Shown here one piece after another: positions 12,601 to 24,344 of a DNA stretch of 64,000 nt; position 1 is the stretch's first letter; each line of letters begins with the position of its first letter. This DNA is from Macrotrachela quadricornifera (lineage: Eukaryota > Rotifera > Eurotatoria > Philodinida > Philodinidae): assembly GCA_022393335.1 (NCBI GenBank), contig JAJEKB010020941.1:43938-107937 (forward strand), given 5' to 3'. The position numbers and the translations under genes were made by a program. The notes below the pieces were generated by a model, which was given only the letters and a program-made list of their open reading frames with translations, searched no databases and was not told the origin of the DNA.

Positions 12601-13197
12601 ATTCTTTAACTCTTCGACTTCTAGTTGGTAATTAAACATTGCCAAAATTCGAACTAAATGCCGCCAGATATCTCAGCCTATCTAAAAATCTACATGTCAA
12701 ATGTTTTATAAATTTTTGTTTGTATTCACATACGAGTAAATATCTTTACAAAGAACACTTATAACTCTCAAATTATAAGCGATTAAAACCTAGGAGTGTT
12801 CAAAAATTGTAGATTTCAATTCACACTATTGATTCCACTATTTAGAAATTAAAATTCTTCATCCACCAAGGAATTTTAGCCTTCTAGAGTTTGCATTCAA
12901 AGATTTATCATGGAATACATTATTTGAAGGCTCATTTATTTCATAGTAATACGTGCCTTGCTGTACTTTAACTATTTTTCTTCGAATATATTTGCTCGTT
13001 ATAGACTCATACGTCGGTAGTCAGAAGTAAGAGAATAACGTTTTTCCCTATATGAGAATTTAAATATTCAAATGATGACCGAATGAAAACGATTTTTAAT
13101 AGGAAAGAGAATCTCGTTTAGGAAGATTCTGTTTAACCTTTTAGAGTGAAACCACTACTACTAATTCAAATAATAATTTCTTACGATAATTATAGTT
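9661..13197. other. AT-rich spacer between two divergent polysaccharide genes
   Basis: 3.5 kb without a supported gene. The 62-codon frame at 10845-11033 has no recognisable domain. The region should hold promoters for both divergent genes, but I can point to no specific element. No terminal repeats of a transposon were found by eye. Confidence 0.5.
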
Positions 13198-15225
13198 ATG
13201 GGGAATAATCTCGTCGACAAATATAAACATGTTGCTTTGCCATTCTTACCAATTTCTACTGATGATGAGAAGTACAGACCAGATATTGATGGCTTACGTG
13301 CCATTGCTGTCCTCTCAGTGGTAATATTTCATGCTTTTCCAAAGCAGCTTCCAGGTGGATTTGTTGGAGTAGATATATTTTTCGTCATCTCTGGTTATTT
13401 GATGACTTCGATAATTTCCAATGAACTCGATGGAGGCTCGTTTACTTTTAGTTCATTCTACGCCCGCCGGATAAAAAGAATCTTTCCATCATTGATTGTA
13501 GTTTTAGTTGCTTGCTACATAGCTGGTTATCACTTGTTACTGCCTGCAGAACTGAAAAATTTAGGTGCTCATACGGTGGCTGGATCGGTTTTTTCGTCGA
13601 ACTTCTTCTCGAGTATGCAACTAGGATATTTTGATCAAACCTCAAATTCTGAACCTTTACTTCATTTATGGTCTCTTGGTATCGAGGAGCAATTCTATAT
13701 AGTCTGGCCATTGCTATTGTATGGAATTTGGGAACTGAAAATAAACCCTTTCACTTTAACAACTTTACTGACAGTCTTCTCTTTTACAATAAATATCTAT
13801 AAAGTAAATACACAAAGAAATCAAACTTTTTACTCGTCAATAGCTCGTGCTTGGGAACTACTGATAGGAGCAATATTAATCTTTATGGCCAAACATATGA
13901 AATATTATTGTCAGAATGTAAATATGCGATTAAATACTTGTTTCAACACTGTGTTGTCCAGTGAAACATCTAATAGAGATGTAGACGTATTAGGCATGAT
14001 AATGTCGATCATTGGAAGTCTTTTGATTATCTCGCCAATGTTTATTCTTACAAAAACCTTCGCATTTCCAGGATGGTGGGCAGTCGCTCCAACAATGGGT
14101 ACCGCATTTCTAATATCAGCTGGTCCAACAGTTTGGATCAATAAAAACATCCTTTCTGTACGCTTTCTGGTCGAAATAGGACTAATTAGCTATCCCCTCT
14201 ACCTTTGGCATTGGCCATTGCTTGTATATACATCTCTTTATATTGGAGATGATATGTCTGACTTCAAACGTGTTCCCGTTATCATTCTGAGTTTCATCGT
14301 TGCTTTAGCTACATACAACTTTATTGAGAAAACATTTCGCTTTGGACAGTTTCCTAAAGAAAAACTCATTTCATTATGTATTATGATGTTCATTATTGGT
14401 TGTGTCGGCTGTTTCACTTATCTATCTAATGGATTATTATATCGACTCCCTCTATCTATGCGAAATATTATAAAATACAATAATAAATGGTCTATTGAGG
14501 AAACACAGTTTTACAGAGCTGGTACATGTCTTCGTAATGAAAGACAAAATTATATGCAATTCGATAATTGTGTGGACAACATAGAGAAGCCCACTTCGAC
14601 TGCAGTACTACTATGGGGTGACTCACATGCCGCGCAGTTACGTTCAGGAATCGTAGCTGCAAAGCCTGATTTTCGTATAACTCAACTCACTGCGTCTATA
14701 TGTCCACCAATTATTGGATATTCGATATACAAGGCACCATTTTGCACTGAAACCAACAACTACATATCTAAACGAATTGCATATGAAAAGCCAAATACTG
14801 TTATATTGGCAGCGAATTGGCCCGAGTATGACTGGAAACAGTTAGCGAATACCATAATATTCCTGAGAAATATGACCGTGAAACAAATCTATCTAGTTGG
14901 TCCTGATCCACATTGGAAAAACGGATTGCCCAGAACACTTTACTCATATTATATGCGTTATAAGCCACTTCAGATACCTGCTCGTATGGATACTGGATAT
15001 TTTAATTACATAGCTGATTTAGATAAAGAGATGGAAGCCTTCGCTGTAACGATGAAAATTAACTACATTTCTTTGCACAAGATTTTGTGCAATTCGGATG
15101 GTTGTTTAGTGAAAATTGGAGAGAATATCGATACGCTGACCTCGTTTGATGGTTCCCATTTAACTGTTGCTGGATCAACTTTTGTTGTAGATCACTTTCC
15201 AAAAAATCTTCTACATGTTACGTAA
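13198..15225 (+). CDS. Acyltransferase-3 / SGNH O-acetyltransferase (OafA-like)
   Basis: Intronless, 675 residues, the usual size of bacterial OafA/YrhL-type enzymes with a fused SGNH domain. The N-terminal acyltransferase-3 domain shows YRPDIDGLRAIAVLSVVIFH at 26-45 (H45 is the expected catalytic His), GGFVGVDIFFVISGYLM at 53-69, and a SLGIEEQFYIVWP block near 157-170, followed by multiple membrane segments up to about residue 410. The C-terminal extracytoplasmic SGNH domain has GDSHAAQL near 474 and FDGSHLT near 650, supplying the Ser nucleophile and the Asp-His pair. The family moves acetyl or other acyl groups across a membrane onto sugars of surface polysaccharides. Similar two-domain proteins are mainly bacterial, so horizontal transfer is likely. 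The ATG at 13198 directly precedes the conserved N-terminus. Its position next to a GT2 synthase suggests a shared glycan product (inference). Confidence 0.93.
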   Translation: MGNNLVDKYKHVALPFLPISTDDEKYRPDIDGLRAIAVLSVVIFHAFPKQLPGGFVGVDIFFVISGYLMTSIISNELDGGSFTFSSFYARRIKRIFPSLIVVLVACYIAGYHLLLPAELKNLGAHTVAGSVFSSNFFSSMQLGYFDQTSNSEPLLHLWSLGIEEQFYIVWPLLLYGIWELKINPFTLTTLLTVFSFTINIYKVNTQRNQTFYSSIARAWELLIGAILIFMAKHMKYYCQNVNMRLNTCFNTVLSSETSNRDVDVLGMIMSIIGSLLIISPMFILTKTFAFPGWWAVAPTMGTAFLISAGPTVWINKNILSVRFLVEIGLISYPLYLWHWPLLVYTSLYIGDDMSDFKRVPVIILSFIVALATYNFIEKTFRFGQFPKEKLISLCIMMFIIGCVGCFTYLSNGLLYRLPLSMRNIIKYNNKWSIEETQFYRAGTCLRNERQNYMQFDNCVDNIEKPTSTAVLLWGDSHAAQLRSGIVAAKPDFRITQLTASICPPIIGYSIYKAPFCTETNNYISKRIAYEKPNTVILAANWPEYDWKQLANTIIFLRNMTVKQIYLVGPDPHWKNGLPRTLYSYYMRYKPLQIPARMDTGYFNYIADLDKEMEAFAVTMKINYISLHKILCNSDGCLVKIGENIDTLTSFDGSHLTVAGSTFVVDHFPKNLLHVT

Positions 15226-16315
15226 GAGAGACATTCGACTATGAAATTTTACTTGAAGCTGATTTCCGGGTATGAACTATTGAATATACTTTCATTTAAA
15301 TAAAATTGGGACTATTATATATACAGTTGTTCAGAAAGGCTGTGCAACTCATATTATATAAAACACGAAATAGAGAAGTTATTATCTCATTATTTCACAT
15401 TGCGTAAGTTACAAGAACTTTCCAAACAAATTGATGTTATAAATAAAATTCGTGCTTCTAATAAGAACAGAGTTTTTAGTCATCCATGTTACGTCATTGA
15501 TATCTACGAGAATTCGAGCAAACAAGTTCAAAGTTTTTGACTGCGTAAGTGAACATCGGCTCTATCAGCTAATGAAACACAAATTCGAAAATGTTGAAAA
15601 ATAAAAAAAAGTTATAAACGATAAAGTGAAGACGGTGACAACATTCTTCCTAAGTGCAGTGCCTTTCAGTAAGAACCCCAATGCAAAAGATGTTTCAAAT
15701 TAGAACGGTCCCGCATAAATGCATGGGAAATAGATGGGACTCAGAAATTGAGTCGTATCTCTGTAAAAACTGCAAAACTGAGCGAAGTAATCGCTAAAAA
15801 GTTATTTGTTACATCTTCCTTTATCATATACTAAGGATCAGCTCGCTATATTACTCCAGTAACAAGATACAATCTTGAAATGAATTGATTACAAAGAAAA
15901 AAAACTCATACATATACGTTTATACATGAAACATATTTCAAGAAAGTAATGATTTGCATGTGAAGACAAAACATTCTGACGTTGTTAAATGAAACGTTTA
16001 TCAATGATTGATATGGAATGGCTAGAATCACAGGCATGATTATGGTTGCTATAAAAACTATAAAATAGAAGATATAAATTGGCCATAGCCATCTATTCTT
16101 AAAACACATTAATCTTAATGAACAGTTACAATTTTACTTCAGACTTTTTTTTAATATTCATTGTAGTTGTTGAAGTGAATGACTATCACTTATCCTAAAT
16201 ATAGTATGCAGAATGCATCTCGAAATCGTATCTATATTCCCGGATAATCAAAAAATAATGTTTCGTTGATGGATCTATTCTAATGTTCGTTTCAAAATAT
16301 AGTACACTTCACTGC
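15226..16315. other. AT-rich spacer downstream of the acyltransferase
   Basis: AATAAA-like signals occur just after the stop codon, near 15299. A 67-codon minus-strand frame at 15906-16109 contains a hydrophobic segment but no recognisable domain; I do not call it a gene. Confidence 0.4.
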
Positions 16316-16320
16316 TTTTT

Positions 16321-16895
16321 GAATAATTCAAGAATGCAGCGAACTAAAGATCTGGGATTTCCACTAATCGATAGAGAAGAAATTAACCCATGTTTTTCCT
16401 TGATAATGTGTAAGACGGAATCCTTTTAAAGCTGATCAACTTCAAAAAATATGCAAAAAAATTCATGAGAATGACCTTCCATCTAGCTGAAATTTCGATT
16501 TTGATCTTCGACTCAGAAAGAGCGACTTCAGATGTACAATTCAAGATACAATGTAACTGGCTCTCTTATTATACTTTGACGGTAAGTAAACAGAATTATA
16601 TATTTGCATGCGCAAATATCGACTTTTTATCATAGTAGCTTGGTATTTCGGTGAAAATATCATGAAAAGTAAAAAAGCATATTCTATCTTGAATCGTACA
16701 TCCGAAGTTCCTCTATTTAAATCATAGGTCAAGATTAAAATTTTATCTAAATGGCAGGTCATTCTCATGCGTTCTTTTGCACAGTTTTAAAAGGGTTTCA
16801 TCTTACACATTATCAAGGAAAAAGATGCCCCAACTTCTTCTCTATCGATTGGTGAATACTGCAGATCTCTAGCTCATTGAGTTCTTGAATTATTT
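16321..16895. mobile_element. MITE/foldback element with about 230-bp terminal inverted repeats
   Basis: The arm at about 16321-16555 is matched in inverted orientation by about 16690-16895. The shared blocks run inward in the same order: AATAATTCAAG, ATCGATAGAGAAGAA, CCTTGATAATGTGTAAGA, CATGAGAATGACC and GATGTAC.ATTCAAGAT. The arms differ at many positions, so the element is old. No coding sequence lies between them. The target-site duplication could not be defined. Confidence 0.75.
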
Positions 16896-18201
16896 AATAC
16901 ACCCTGTCACTGACCTTTATTCTTTAGAAAAATAAATGAAGTATCTTTCTCACTGTACAAAGTTAAAATGAGCAAGAGTGCTTACGACATCTTCTTTTAT
17001 ACCCCCCATGCGTCAGTACGAACTACGATGACTGCGTCACAGTTGTCAAAAAAGTGATGACATCGGATACCACATTTTCCTCATTTTTTGTAGTCCTTTA
17101 TAAAAAATTGAGAAGAGTTGTACATTCTTATTGATAATATCCACTAAGGTTCTTGTAGAATAGAGCACTTTAAAGTTTTTTCTCAGAGACGCACTCATAT
17201 ATGTTCCATTATTGATCTAAAAATGTGCCTATAATAAACTATCTATCATCAAAAATGAATCTTAAAACAAATAAATGTAGACGAGAAGTTTAAGTTAATC
17301 ATTGTCTATAATTGTTGAATCACGTTCATATTATAGTCGTGACATCTATACGGGAAGCAAATATTTTTTTTCGACTATCAAATCTTGATATGTAAAAAAA
17401 CTGCACAGAAATTGTCCTTGACCCTCATTTTATACAAATTTTCGAATATTTTTCTACTTAGTTCATATTTCATACTGACTTAGTAGAATTTGTGTTCAAA
17501 CACGATGTATTGGTCTAACATATTGACAATCTTTGAAAAAATTGTATCTAGCGTCATAATTGCCGCAAAATCTTATTTAATCATCGATCTTCTTGCAAAA
17601 TACGATGAACAGCGATTCTACGCTGTTTTTTTTTCAAAATTGCCAGTATCGTAACGATTTTCGCAATATGAGAATATTTGTCAATATTTTGTTTTATTTT
17701 TTCACGAGATAAATATTGTGTCATTCGAAATGTAAATTTTTGTTGACATTCAGAATGACACATATCATGAGTATTTACCTTCTTTTTCTTTTCAAACTAA
17801 AATAGATTTTGACGCAATTTTCAAAGTTTTACCCATTACGCAATTGACGTGTTTGTTCTTTTTAAGTAATAACGTCACTTGTGTATTTTATGATTCATAT
17901 GAAAGATTTACGATAATTTCTTTGATTTATCTACATGGGAAATAATTCATTGAGTATTTTCCATTTAAACTATATATAACATTGAATAACTAACTGAATA
18001 CATTAAACGTAAAAAAAATCTACAATACATTACAACTTGCTTATCAATTACAATACATTTTCGATTAAATACTTTCGTTTTTATTTCGGGTGAGTATATG
18101 ATAAAAAGAACAAAATAACTAAAAATAATCTTGCAGTAGACAAGCAATAGTATTTTTGTTTTTTGCTTTCTGTCATAGTACTTGAATTTTTCTTCTAGAT
18201 T
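16896..18201. other. AT-rich spacer upstream of the F-box gene
   Basis: No gene supported. Minus-strand frames at 17581-17763 and 17965-18240 have no domain I recognise, and the second is antisense to the F-box gene start. Confidence 0.4.
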
Positions 18202-19980
18202 ATGTCTAATATAACAACAATATTGAATCAAATGAAACAACAGTTAACAATGAATGACACATACGATAGTGAATTAATTACAAACATTGAAAATTTACCA
18301 AATGAATTATTCTATGAAATTTTTGATTATCTTTATGATGATGCATATGAAACATTTTCAAATCTAAATATTCGTTTTCAACAACTTCTTATTTCATATC
18401 CATGCTTAACATTCAATCTTTCATCTAATTATGAATCAGATCTTGAACAACGTTATAAACATTCAATTATACCAAATAAACATAAAATTGTTTCACTTCG
18501 TTTATCAAATATGTTAATATTTCAACAATTTTGGAATTTAGTTATTATTGATTCATCATTTATTCGTCTTGAATCATTTAGTCTTCAAGGAATTAAATCA
18601 GATAAACTTATGAATATTCTTAATGATTTACATTTATTACCATGTCTTTTTTCATTAAGTATTTATCTTGATGATCATATCGAAGATCTTAATAATGTTT
18701 ATCAATTAATTCTATCTTTACCCCAATTAAAATATAATAAACTTTCATCAAGATTAAAAATAAAATCAATTTCATTACCTTATATTGATAATAATCAACA
18801 ATTTAGTAGTATTAAACATTTGATTATCAATCATGATTGTAATGTCAATCAATTATCTGCTATACTTTCATATACACCACAAATTTCTCATATCAATTGT
18901 AGAAATTTGTTAAGATCAAATATAAATATCGAAAAAGACGAACAAATTCTATTACCTTATTTGAAACATTTCTCAATTGGTAAATGTTATTTAATGTTTA
19001 ATGAATTTGAAATATTTATTAAAAAAATATCTTCACAATTAAAAATATTAAAAATTATTATTGCATCTAACAATCCAACATATCTTGATGCTAATCAATG
19101 GAAAGAATTAATTTCACAACATCTTATTTATTTACAAGAATTTTATTTTGAATATCATCAAAGAATTCTTTCGAGTTCTCATCATATATTACTCAGTCAA
19201 TTTACTACATCTTTTTGGATTGAACGACAATGGATATTTGAACTTGAAATTGATATGGGTGAAAATCATAATACTGAAATTATTTATTCTATTCATCCAT
19301 ACAAATATACATTAGAAGAACAACGAAAAAATATTTTCTCTTGTAAACAAGATTCTATCAATACAGTTCAACAGGAGAATGAAAATTCTTCTACGGAAAT
19401 TTTTTCACCTGTTCAACTTAGTATTAATTATACGAGTAATATAAATCAATCTAATTCAACATTCTTCAACAATATTAGATCAATATTAACTACAGTACAT
19501 ATTACTCATTTAAATGTTAATTTTAGTATGGTATCTATAGATATATTTCTTAAAATCATCAAATTTTTATCTAAACTTAATACATTGACAATATCATCTT
19601 GGTCAAAATCAAAAGATATATCTTTATCTGATGAAGGAAAACAAATTGTTTCTTCATTATCAAATACAAATAAAATTCTACAAGTAAATCTTTGGCAAAC
19701 AACTGATTTCAAACAAATTCAATTTATTATTAATCTTTGTCCTCATATAGAATATATTGAAATCGATTGTATTAATTATAATGATATTTATTCACTTGTA
19801 CAATTCATTTTTGATCAAAAATCTTTGTATATTAAATATCTTTCTTCATTATGTCTCTATGTTTCGAAATTAAATGATGAAATTATTCAAAATTTAAAAA
19901 CAACAATTGATCTTATGAAACTAATTGATAATTATACAATTAAACATATACACGATAAAATTTACTTACAATGGAAATAA
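18202..19980 (+). CDS. F-box protein with divergent LRR-like C-terminus
   Basis: Intronless, 592 residues and very AT-rich. An F-box lies at about residues 29-65 (IENLPNELFYEIFDYL, then a SNLNIRFQQLL block). This motif binds Skp1 and makes the protein a substrate adaptor of SCF ubiquitin ligases. The rest is Leu/Ile/Asn/Ser-rich, with recurring L.sLrLs and hLnvnFs-type strands that look like irregular leucine-rich repeats, a layout common in large rotifer F-box families. Two possible starts exist, ATG 18202 and an in-frame Met at residue 17; I keep the first. AATAAA-like sequence follows the stop. The target protein is unknown. Confidence 0.85.
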   Translation: MSNITTILNQMKQQLTMNDTYDSELITNIENLPNELFYEIFDYLYDDAYETFSNLNIRFQQLLISYPCLTFNLSSNYESDLEQRYKHSIIPNKHKIVSLRLSNMLIFQQFWNLVIIDSSFIRLESFSLQGIKSDKLMNILNDLHLLPCLFSLSIYLDDHIEDLNNVYQLILSLPQLKYNKLSSRLKIKSISLPYIDNNQQFSSIKHLIINHDCNVNQLSAILSYTPQISHINCRNLLRSNINIEKDEQILLPYLKHFSIGKCYLMFNEFEIFIKKISSQLKILKIIIASNNPTYLDANQWKELISQHLIYLQEFYFEYHQRILSSSHHILLSQFTTSFWIERQWIFELEIDMGENHNTEIIYSIHPYKYTLEEQRKNIFSCKQDSINTVQQENENSSTEIFSPVQLSINYTSNINQSNSTFFNNIRSILTTVHITHLNVNFSMVSIDIFLKIIKFLSKLNTLTISSWSKSKDISLSDEGKQIVSSLSNTNKILQVNLWQTTDFKQIQFIINLCPHIEYIEIDCINYNDIYSLVQFIFDQKSLYIKYLSSLCLYVSKLNDEIIQNLKTTIDLMKLIDNYTIKHIHDKIYLQWK

Positions 19981-20770
19981 AAAAAAACTTTTTTTGTATG
20001 TTCTTTTAGAAAAAATTCTCTAATAAACTTGAATGTGATTAGGTAGAAATGAATAATAGATTTTTTTAAAGAATTATTTACAATGATTTATCATGACTCA
20101 TATTTAAATTCTTAATTTTCTACATATGCATTTGTTTCATTGTTTATTTTTCGAAGAACGACATAAGAAACTATTTTTGATCCACCATTTATACTAACAT
20201 CGATTAAAAAATTCAAAATCAAAGCTTGCTTTTTTTGCTTGTAAGTTCACATAGATTACGTATAATTTATGTCATTCTTGTTAGATGTGTGTTATTCAAA
20301 TAATATACCATGAATATCAAGAAGTACTTTTAGATTTTTCAATTTGTTTTGGAATTTTTTATTCTATCTTTTACTTAGCAATGAGATTTTAGTGAAGATA
20401 CGGAAATTCTAAAAGCATTTATTCATAATTTTCTCTTTCAAAAAAAAGAATAACGTTCATGTAACAGCTGCGACCTTTCTATTCATTATTTATGTAACCT
20501 TTTTTTTCTATGTGATATGGATGGAATGTGAGTGATGAATTTGTGTATTGCCGATGTTTATATCGAGAGTGAAACGAATGCTTCTTCTTTGATTTGTCAT
20601 TGAATATTAAAAAAGAAAACAGTCATAGTATAGCGATCGAGAAAAATGAACGAGAACAGTCAAATTTAGTTCACTCGTTCTTTCGAATAAAACAGAAAAT
20701 CATTCTGTACTAAGAAAGAGATATTTTATTTTATATGTTCATAGATGGTCAGGTTTGCATCTAACGTTTT
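19981..20770. other. Spacer after the F-box gene
   Basis: AT-rich sequence with homopolymer runs; nothing recognisable apart from the probable polyadenylation region just after 19981. Confidence 0.4.
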
Positions 20771-20884
20771 TGTGAAACACGATCTGAGAGTGTTTAAGGG
20801 TAGAAATTTGGACCCACCCTCCCCCTCAAAGCCGTGATCGTCACTTACCGTGACCGACGTGGATCAAAGGTCATCGAATACATT
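20771..20884. repeat. Dispersed repeat shared with 43.55-43.69 kb
   Basis: The block begins GAAACACGATCTGA, then GTGTTTA.GGGTAGAAATT, a C-rich run, and ends GGTCAAAGGTCA-like. It recurs at 43546-43690, where it forms the interior of a MITE with long inverted repeats. Confidence 0.7.
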
Positions 20885-20939
20885 ATAATCCCGTAGGAAT
20901 TGGGCAACATAGCTTTTATTACTTTACTCTATCTAGAAA

Positions 20940-21353
20940 CAAAAGATGCAGCGTGAATGGAGAAGACAATTTACATAAGACAGCTTGTTTTATATTTACG
21001 CTTTTTGTTATTAAAATGGATAAAAGTTTGAGGGATTATATTTTAACTTCACAAAAATTTTTTTTTTCGATGCGAAATGAATTCGGTTTTTTCTTATTTC
21101 ATTTTCTTATTAATTGATATGTTTTGTCTTTAAAAAAAAGAAGAACATCAGAAGATGCAGTGTGCAAAGCTCTACAATTTTCAAAGAATGAATTATAAAA
21201 AACGGGATTGATTTTGTAGCAAAAGAATATATCATTACCGTGCAGTCGAAATTTTATCACTCAAACTTTTATCCATTTCAAAAACAAAAAGCGTAAATAT
21301 AAAACAAGTTGTCTTATGTAAATTATCTTCTCTTTTCATGCTGCATCTTTTGG
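20940..21353. mobile_element. MITE with about 90-bp terminal inverted repeats
   Basis: Left arm 20940-21033 is the near-perfect inverse of 21262-21353, starting CAAAAGATGCAGC and including TTACATAAGACA, TTGTTTTATATTTACGC and ATGGATAAAAGTTTGA. The inner part is AT-rich and non-coding. I could not define a target duplication. Confidence 0.8.
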
Positions 21354-21492
21354 TATATTTTGCTCTTAAATAGGTCGGCATGAAACATCGGTTTGCTTGC
21401 TGTATATTATCATGTAAAAAACTTAACCATACTCGGGCCGTACTATCACCCTAATAACTAAACTACTAAATTTAAAATATTAGTTTCTGATT

Positions 21493-22032
21493 ATCCCATG
21501 ACGTCGATTTTTTATTAAAACCGCCGGTTACCGCCGGTTTCTTCAAAAACGGTTAGTTAGAATCGGTTTTCCATTTTAAGCCTATCTTTTATTGATTTTT
21601 CTATTAATTCGTTAGCAAATATCGTCAGACTGTTCGTTTTTATCGAAAAAATCAGTTTATTACATCTGAGAACATGTTCTACAAAAATCCTTAAAGTTGA
21701 TCACTATAGGTTAGATTATAACTAATAACTATTTTTCACAAGGCCATCTTTTATTATACTCAAACTCCAAAATTAAGCAAAATTAAGCGATGTGGCTAGT
21801 ACCAGCGGCTTCAGCATGCTTACAAATAAGGGGAGGCGTGATTTCGACTAAAATCGGACAACTTCTTAAGAATAAAAAAATATTTGTTCAGTAGGAAATA
21901 AAAAAATATATAGAAAAAGAACCGCGGTTAACCGCGTTTGACTGCGGTAAGCCGAACGGTCAACCGCTCAGTTAACCGGACGGTACAACGCGGTTAACCG
22001 ACGGTTCTGAAGCGGTTTGAATCACATGGGAT
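21493..22032. mobile_element. Element with ATCCCATG ends and palindromic AACCG/CGGTT words
   Basis: ATCCCATG at 21493-21500 is inverted at 22025-22032. Just inside each end are clusters of the palindromic word AACCG(CG)GTT: four or more copies at 21526-21570 and ten or more at 21920-22020. The central part is unique AT-rich DNA. The same organisation with other words occurs at 32.7, 35.8, 37.6, 47.8 and 49.0 kb. Confidence 0.55.
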
Positions 22033-22757
22033 GCTATTATATGAAATTATTCAGCCCCTTAAAAAAAAAAGACTAGTCGGGAGATATCAATAATCAGGGC
22101 CGAGATCATAGAACAGGTTTTAGTCTCAGATATTGTCTAGTCCAGACTAGTCTAAAGTAATATATATAAGGATGAAGATTAGATTCGAACATGCATAGAA
22201 TATGTTACTTATTCGCCATTTCGACAATTGAGCCATACGAAAAAGACTAACTTATGTATATGAATAAGGATTCTAAGACATTTTTTAACGTAATTTTATT
22301 CAGTCATTTAAGTTTCGATATAAATTTAAAGATACTTATTATAGAATAAAAATTATTTCGACACAATTGAACCAAATAAATTTAGACTTTTTTTTCCAAT
22401 AACCACCGATTAGAAATAGTTAATTCATATTCAGAAAAAAATATTAAGTACAGAAATTAATTACAAATTATTTAAATTTAATAAACATTAAATCTTTTAA
22501 TAAAAAAGTTAATTTATTTTATATTTAAATTGATGCTTTTTGAACTCACATCAAAATTAAGTTTTTTGGAATTTATATTCCTCCTTAAATATAAATAATC
22601 AGAGTTTCTATAAAAAATAGAATAAAAATATTTAAATTGTTTTCTGAATAATCCAAATAATATATAAAAAAATGCATTGTTGACACATTTATCTGGCAAA
22701 ACGAATTGAATCTTAACTAAAAATAAATAACAAAACAACTTTTATCTATATCTATAT

Positions 22758-23230
22758 ATATAAAGAAGAATGTTTGTCTGTCTGTCTGTGTGTTCGCTTA
22801 TAACGCAATCCCGGTAAAACCTACCGTTACCAAACTTTCTACAATGCTTCTCTAGGTCCCGAGGAAGGTCGACGGAGGGGGGGGGGTGGCGTGATCATCC
22901 GGGTGTGGGAGAGGGGTGAGAGTGAAATCTCACCCAGATGTGCTGTAATAGCTAAAATTACCAAATTTTTTACGGTGCTTTTCTGGGTCAAGAGGTGGTT
23001 TAGGAGAGTGTTGTTACCATTAACGAGAGTAGAGAGGAGGTGTCTGGGTGGAATTTCATGAAGCCATATCGCAATGAGATTTATGTCAATTGTCCGGAAA
23101 CTTAACGAATTTGTTATGATTCTAAAATTAATCACTTCGTATCGATAATTCTTTGGTGTTAATGTGAAAATCGGAGGTTTCTCATCCATACATATAAAGA
23201 AGAATGTCTATCTGTTTGTGTATTCGCTAT
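22758..23230. repeat. Direct repeat pair around TATAAAGAAGAATGT
   Basis: TATAAAGAAGAATGTNTNTCTGTNTGTGT followed by TTCGCT occurs at 22758-22799 and again at 23192-23230, about 430 bp apart. The material between them carries two related G-rich segments, so it may be a partial dimer of one repeat. The family is not identified. Confidence 0.5.
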
Positions 23231-23714
23231 TCATTCGGACACAATACGGGGAAATGTAAAGAAATTTTGCACAAAATACGCTCTCAACCAGAGCAAAGCA
23301 ACAGGGTAGTTTTCGATCCAAAATTTTCACCTGAGGGAGTGCTTGCCCTCTTCTATTGTTAGGTTTGCTACAGTAAATGTTTTTCGCAGGGAATTTGTGC
23401 ATACAATTGTTTCCTCAGTAATTCAAAAACAAAAATATGTAAAAGTCTATGCTTTTTGCTATTGCACACAGGACATTTGAGAATACTCGAAAACGACTGA
23501 CAGAATGTGTAAACTGAAGAACAACTATATGAATGAAAAATATTCATCAAATGAATATTCTTTTTTCATTTCGTTGAGATATAGAAATAGATACTCATTT
23601 TTTTTGTTTAGCTGAGATATAAAAACAGATTCTGTTTTTCAAGCATCGTAATACAGTATACTCTTTTTTCCAACACACACAGGGTAGCAATCGTCACACT
23701 CCGCGTCTATCCGT

Positions 23715-23945
23715 TCTAGAAGACCTTAGCAAGGTTTAGAATGGTTTTTCTATACCTTAGAAGAGTATAAGATAGATCTCATAAACTCTTTCAGGGTATA
23801 GAATAGATTTCATAAATCCTTATAAGGGTCTATGAGCCTCAAATACCGTTTCATAAACCCTTGGAAATGTATATAAAAGTGTTTTTGAAATCATGTATCC
23901 TCTCATAAATCCTTATGAGAGTGTTTATGAAAGTTTGATGTAAGT
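23715..23945. repeat. Degenerate tandem array (CATAAA-CCTTAT words)
   Basis: Variants of TTTCATAAATCCTTATAAGGGT recur about every 35-50 bp from the GACCTTAGCAAGG block at 23720 to 23940. They are strongly diverged and non-coding. Confidence 0.5.
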
Positions 23946-24344
23946 GAAAAAAAGGTTTATTATTCTAATCTTGTTTTTTACAGTGTGCGGAGAGAGGTCA
24001 TTATTGAGTGTTGTTTTCTTATGATTCGTAGACAGTGGGTGTTCGTGTACATAACTCCAAGCTGTGGGTGTGTGTAAGATAACTTATATGCGGTTTTAGA
24101 AAGTTGGGTGTTCGTAGTGTTCTCATAAATTACAAATATTCCACTAACACCCATCCTCACGCTTATGAAAAACTGCTAGTAAAAGGTGAGAGGTCCCTCT
24201 GATTTTTGCTATCTGTTTTAATGGGAGACCAAAGACTTGTATTTTATTTCCAGATATAAGATAATAGAAAAAACGTGCAGTTATCTCTCACCTGTTCGTG
24301 TATACTAAAATATTGTTAATGTCATTTTTCGACTAGCTAAAACT

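Larger units (their letters stand above)
22033..24344. other. Repeat-rich spacer upstream of the DUF4470 gene
   Basis: No supported gene. It contains a (TCTG)n run with a short direct repeat (22758-22799 and 23192-23230, both starting around TATAAAGAAGAATGT), G-rich runs near 22880, and a degenerate tandem array at 23715-23945. Minus-strand frames here have no recognisable domains. The last few hundred bases before 24345 should hold the promoter. Confidence 0.5.

Noticed and set aside
22780..22920. G-rich and TGTGGG-like sequence as a telomeric repeat
   Set aside because: Only scattered G-runs and a (TCTG)n tract; no tandem hexamer array.
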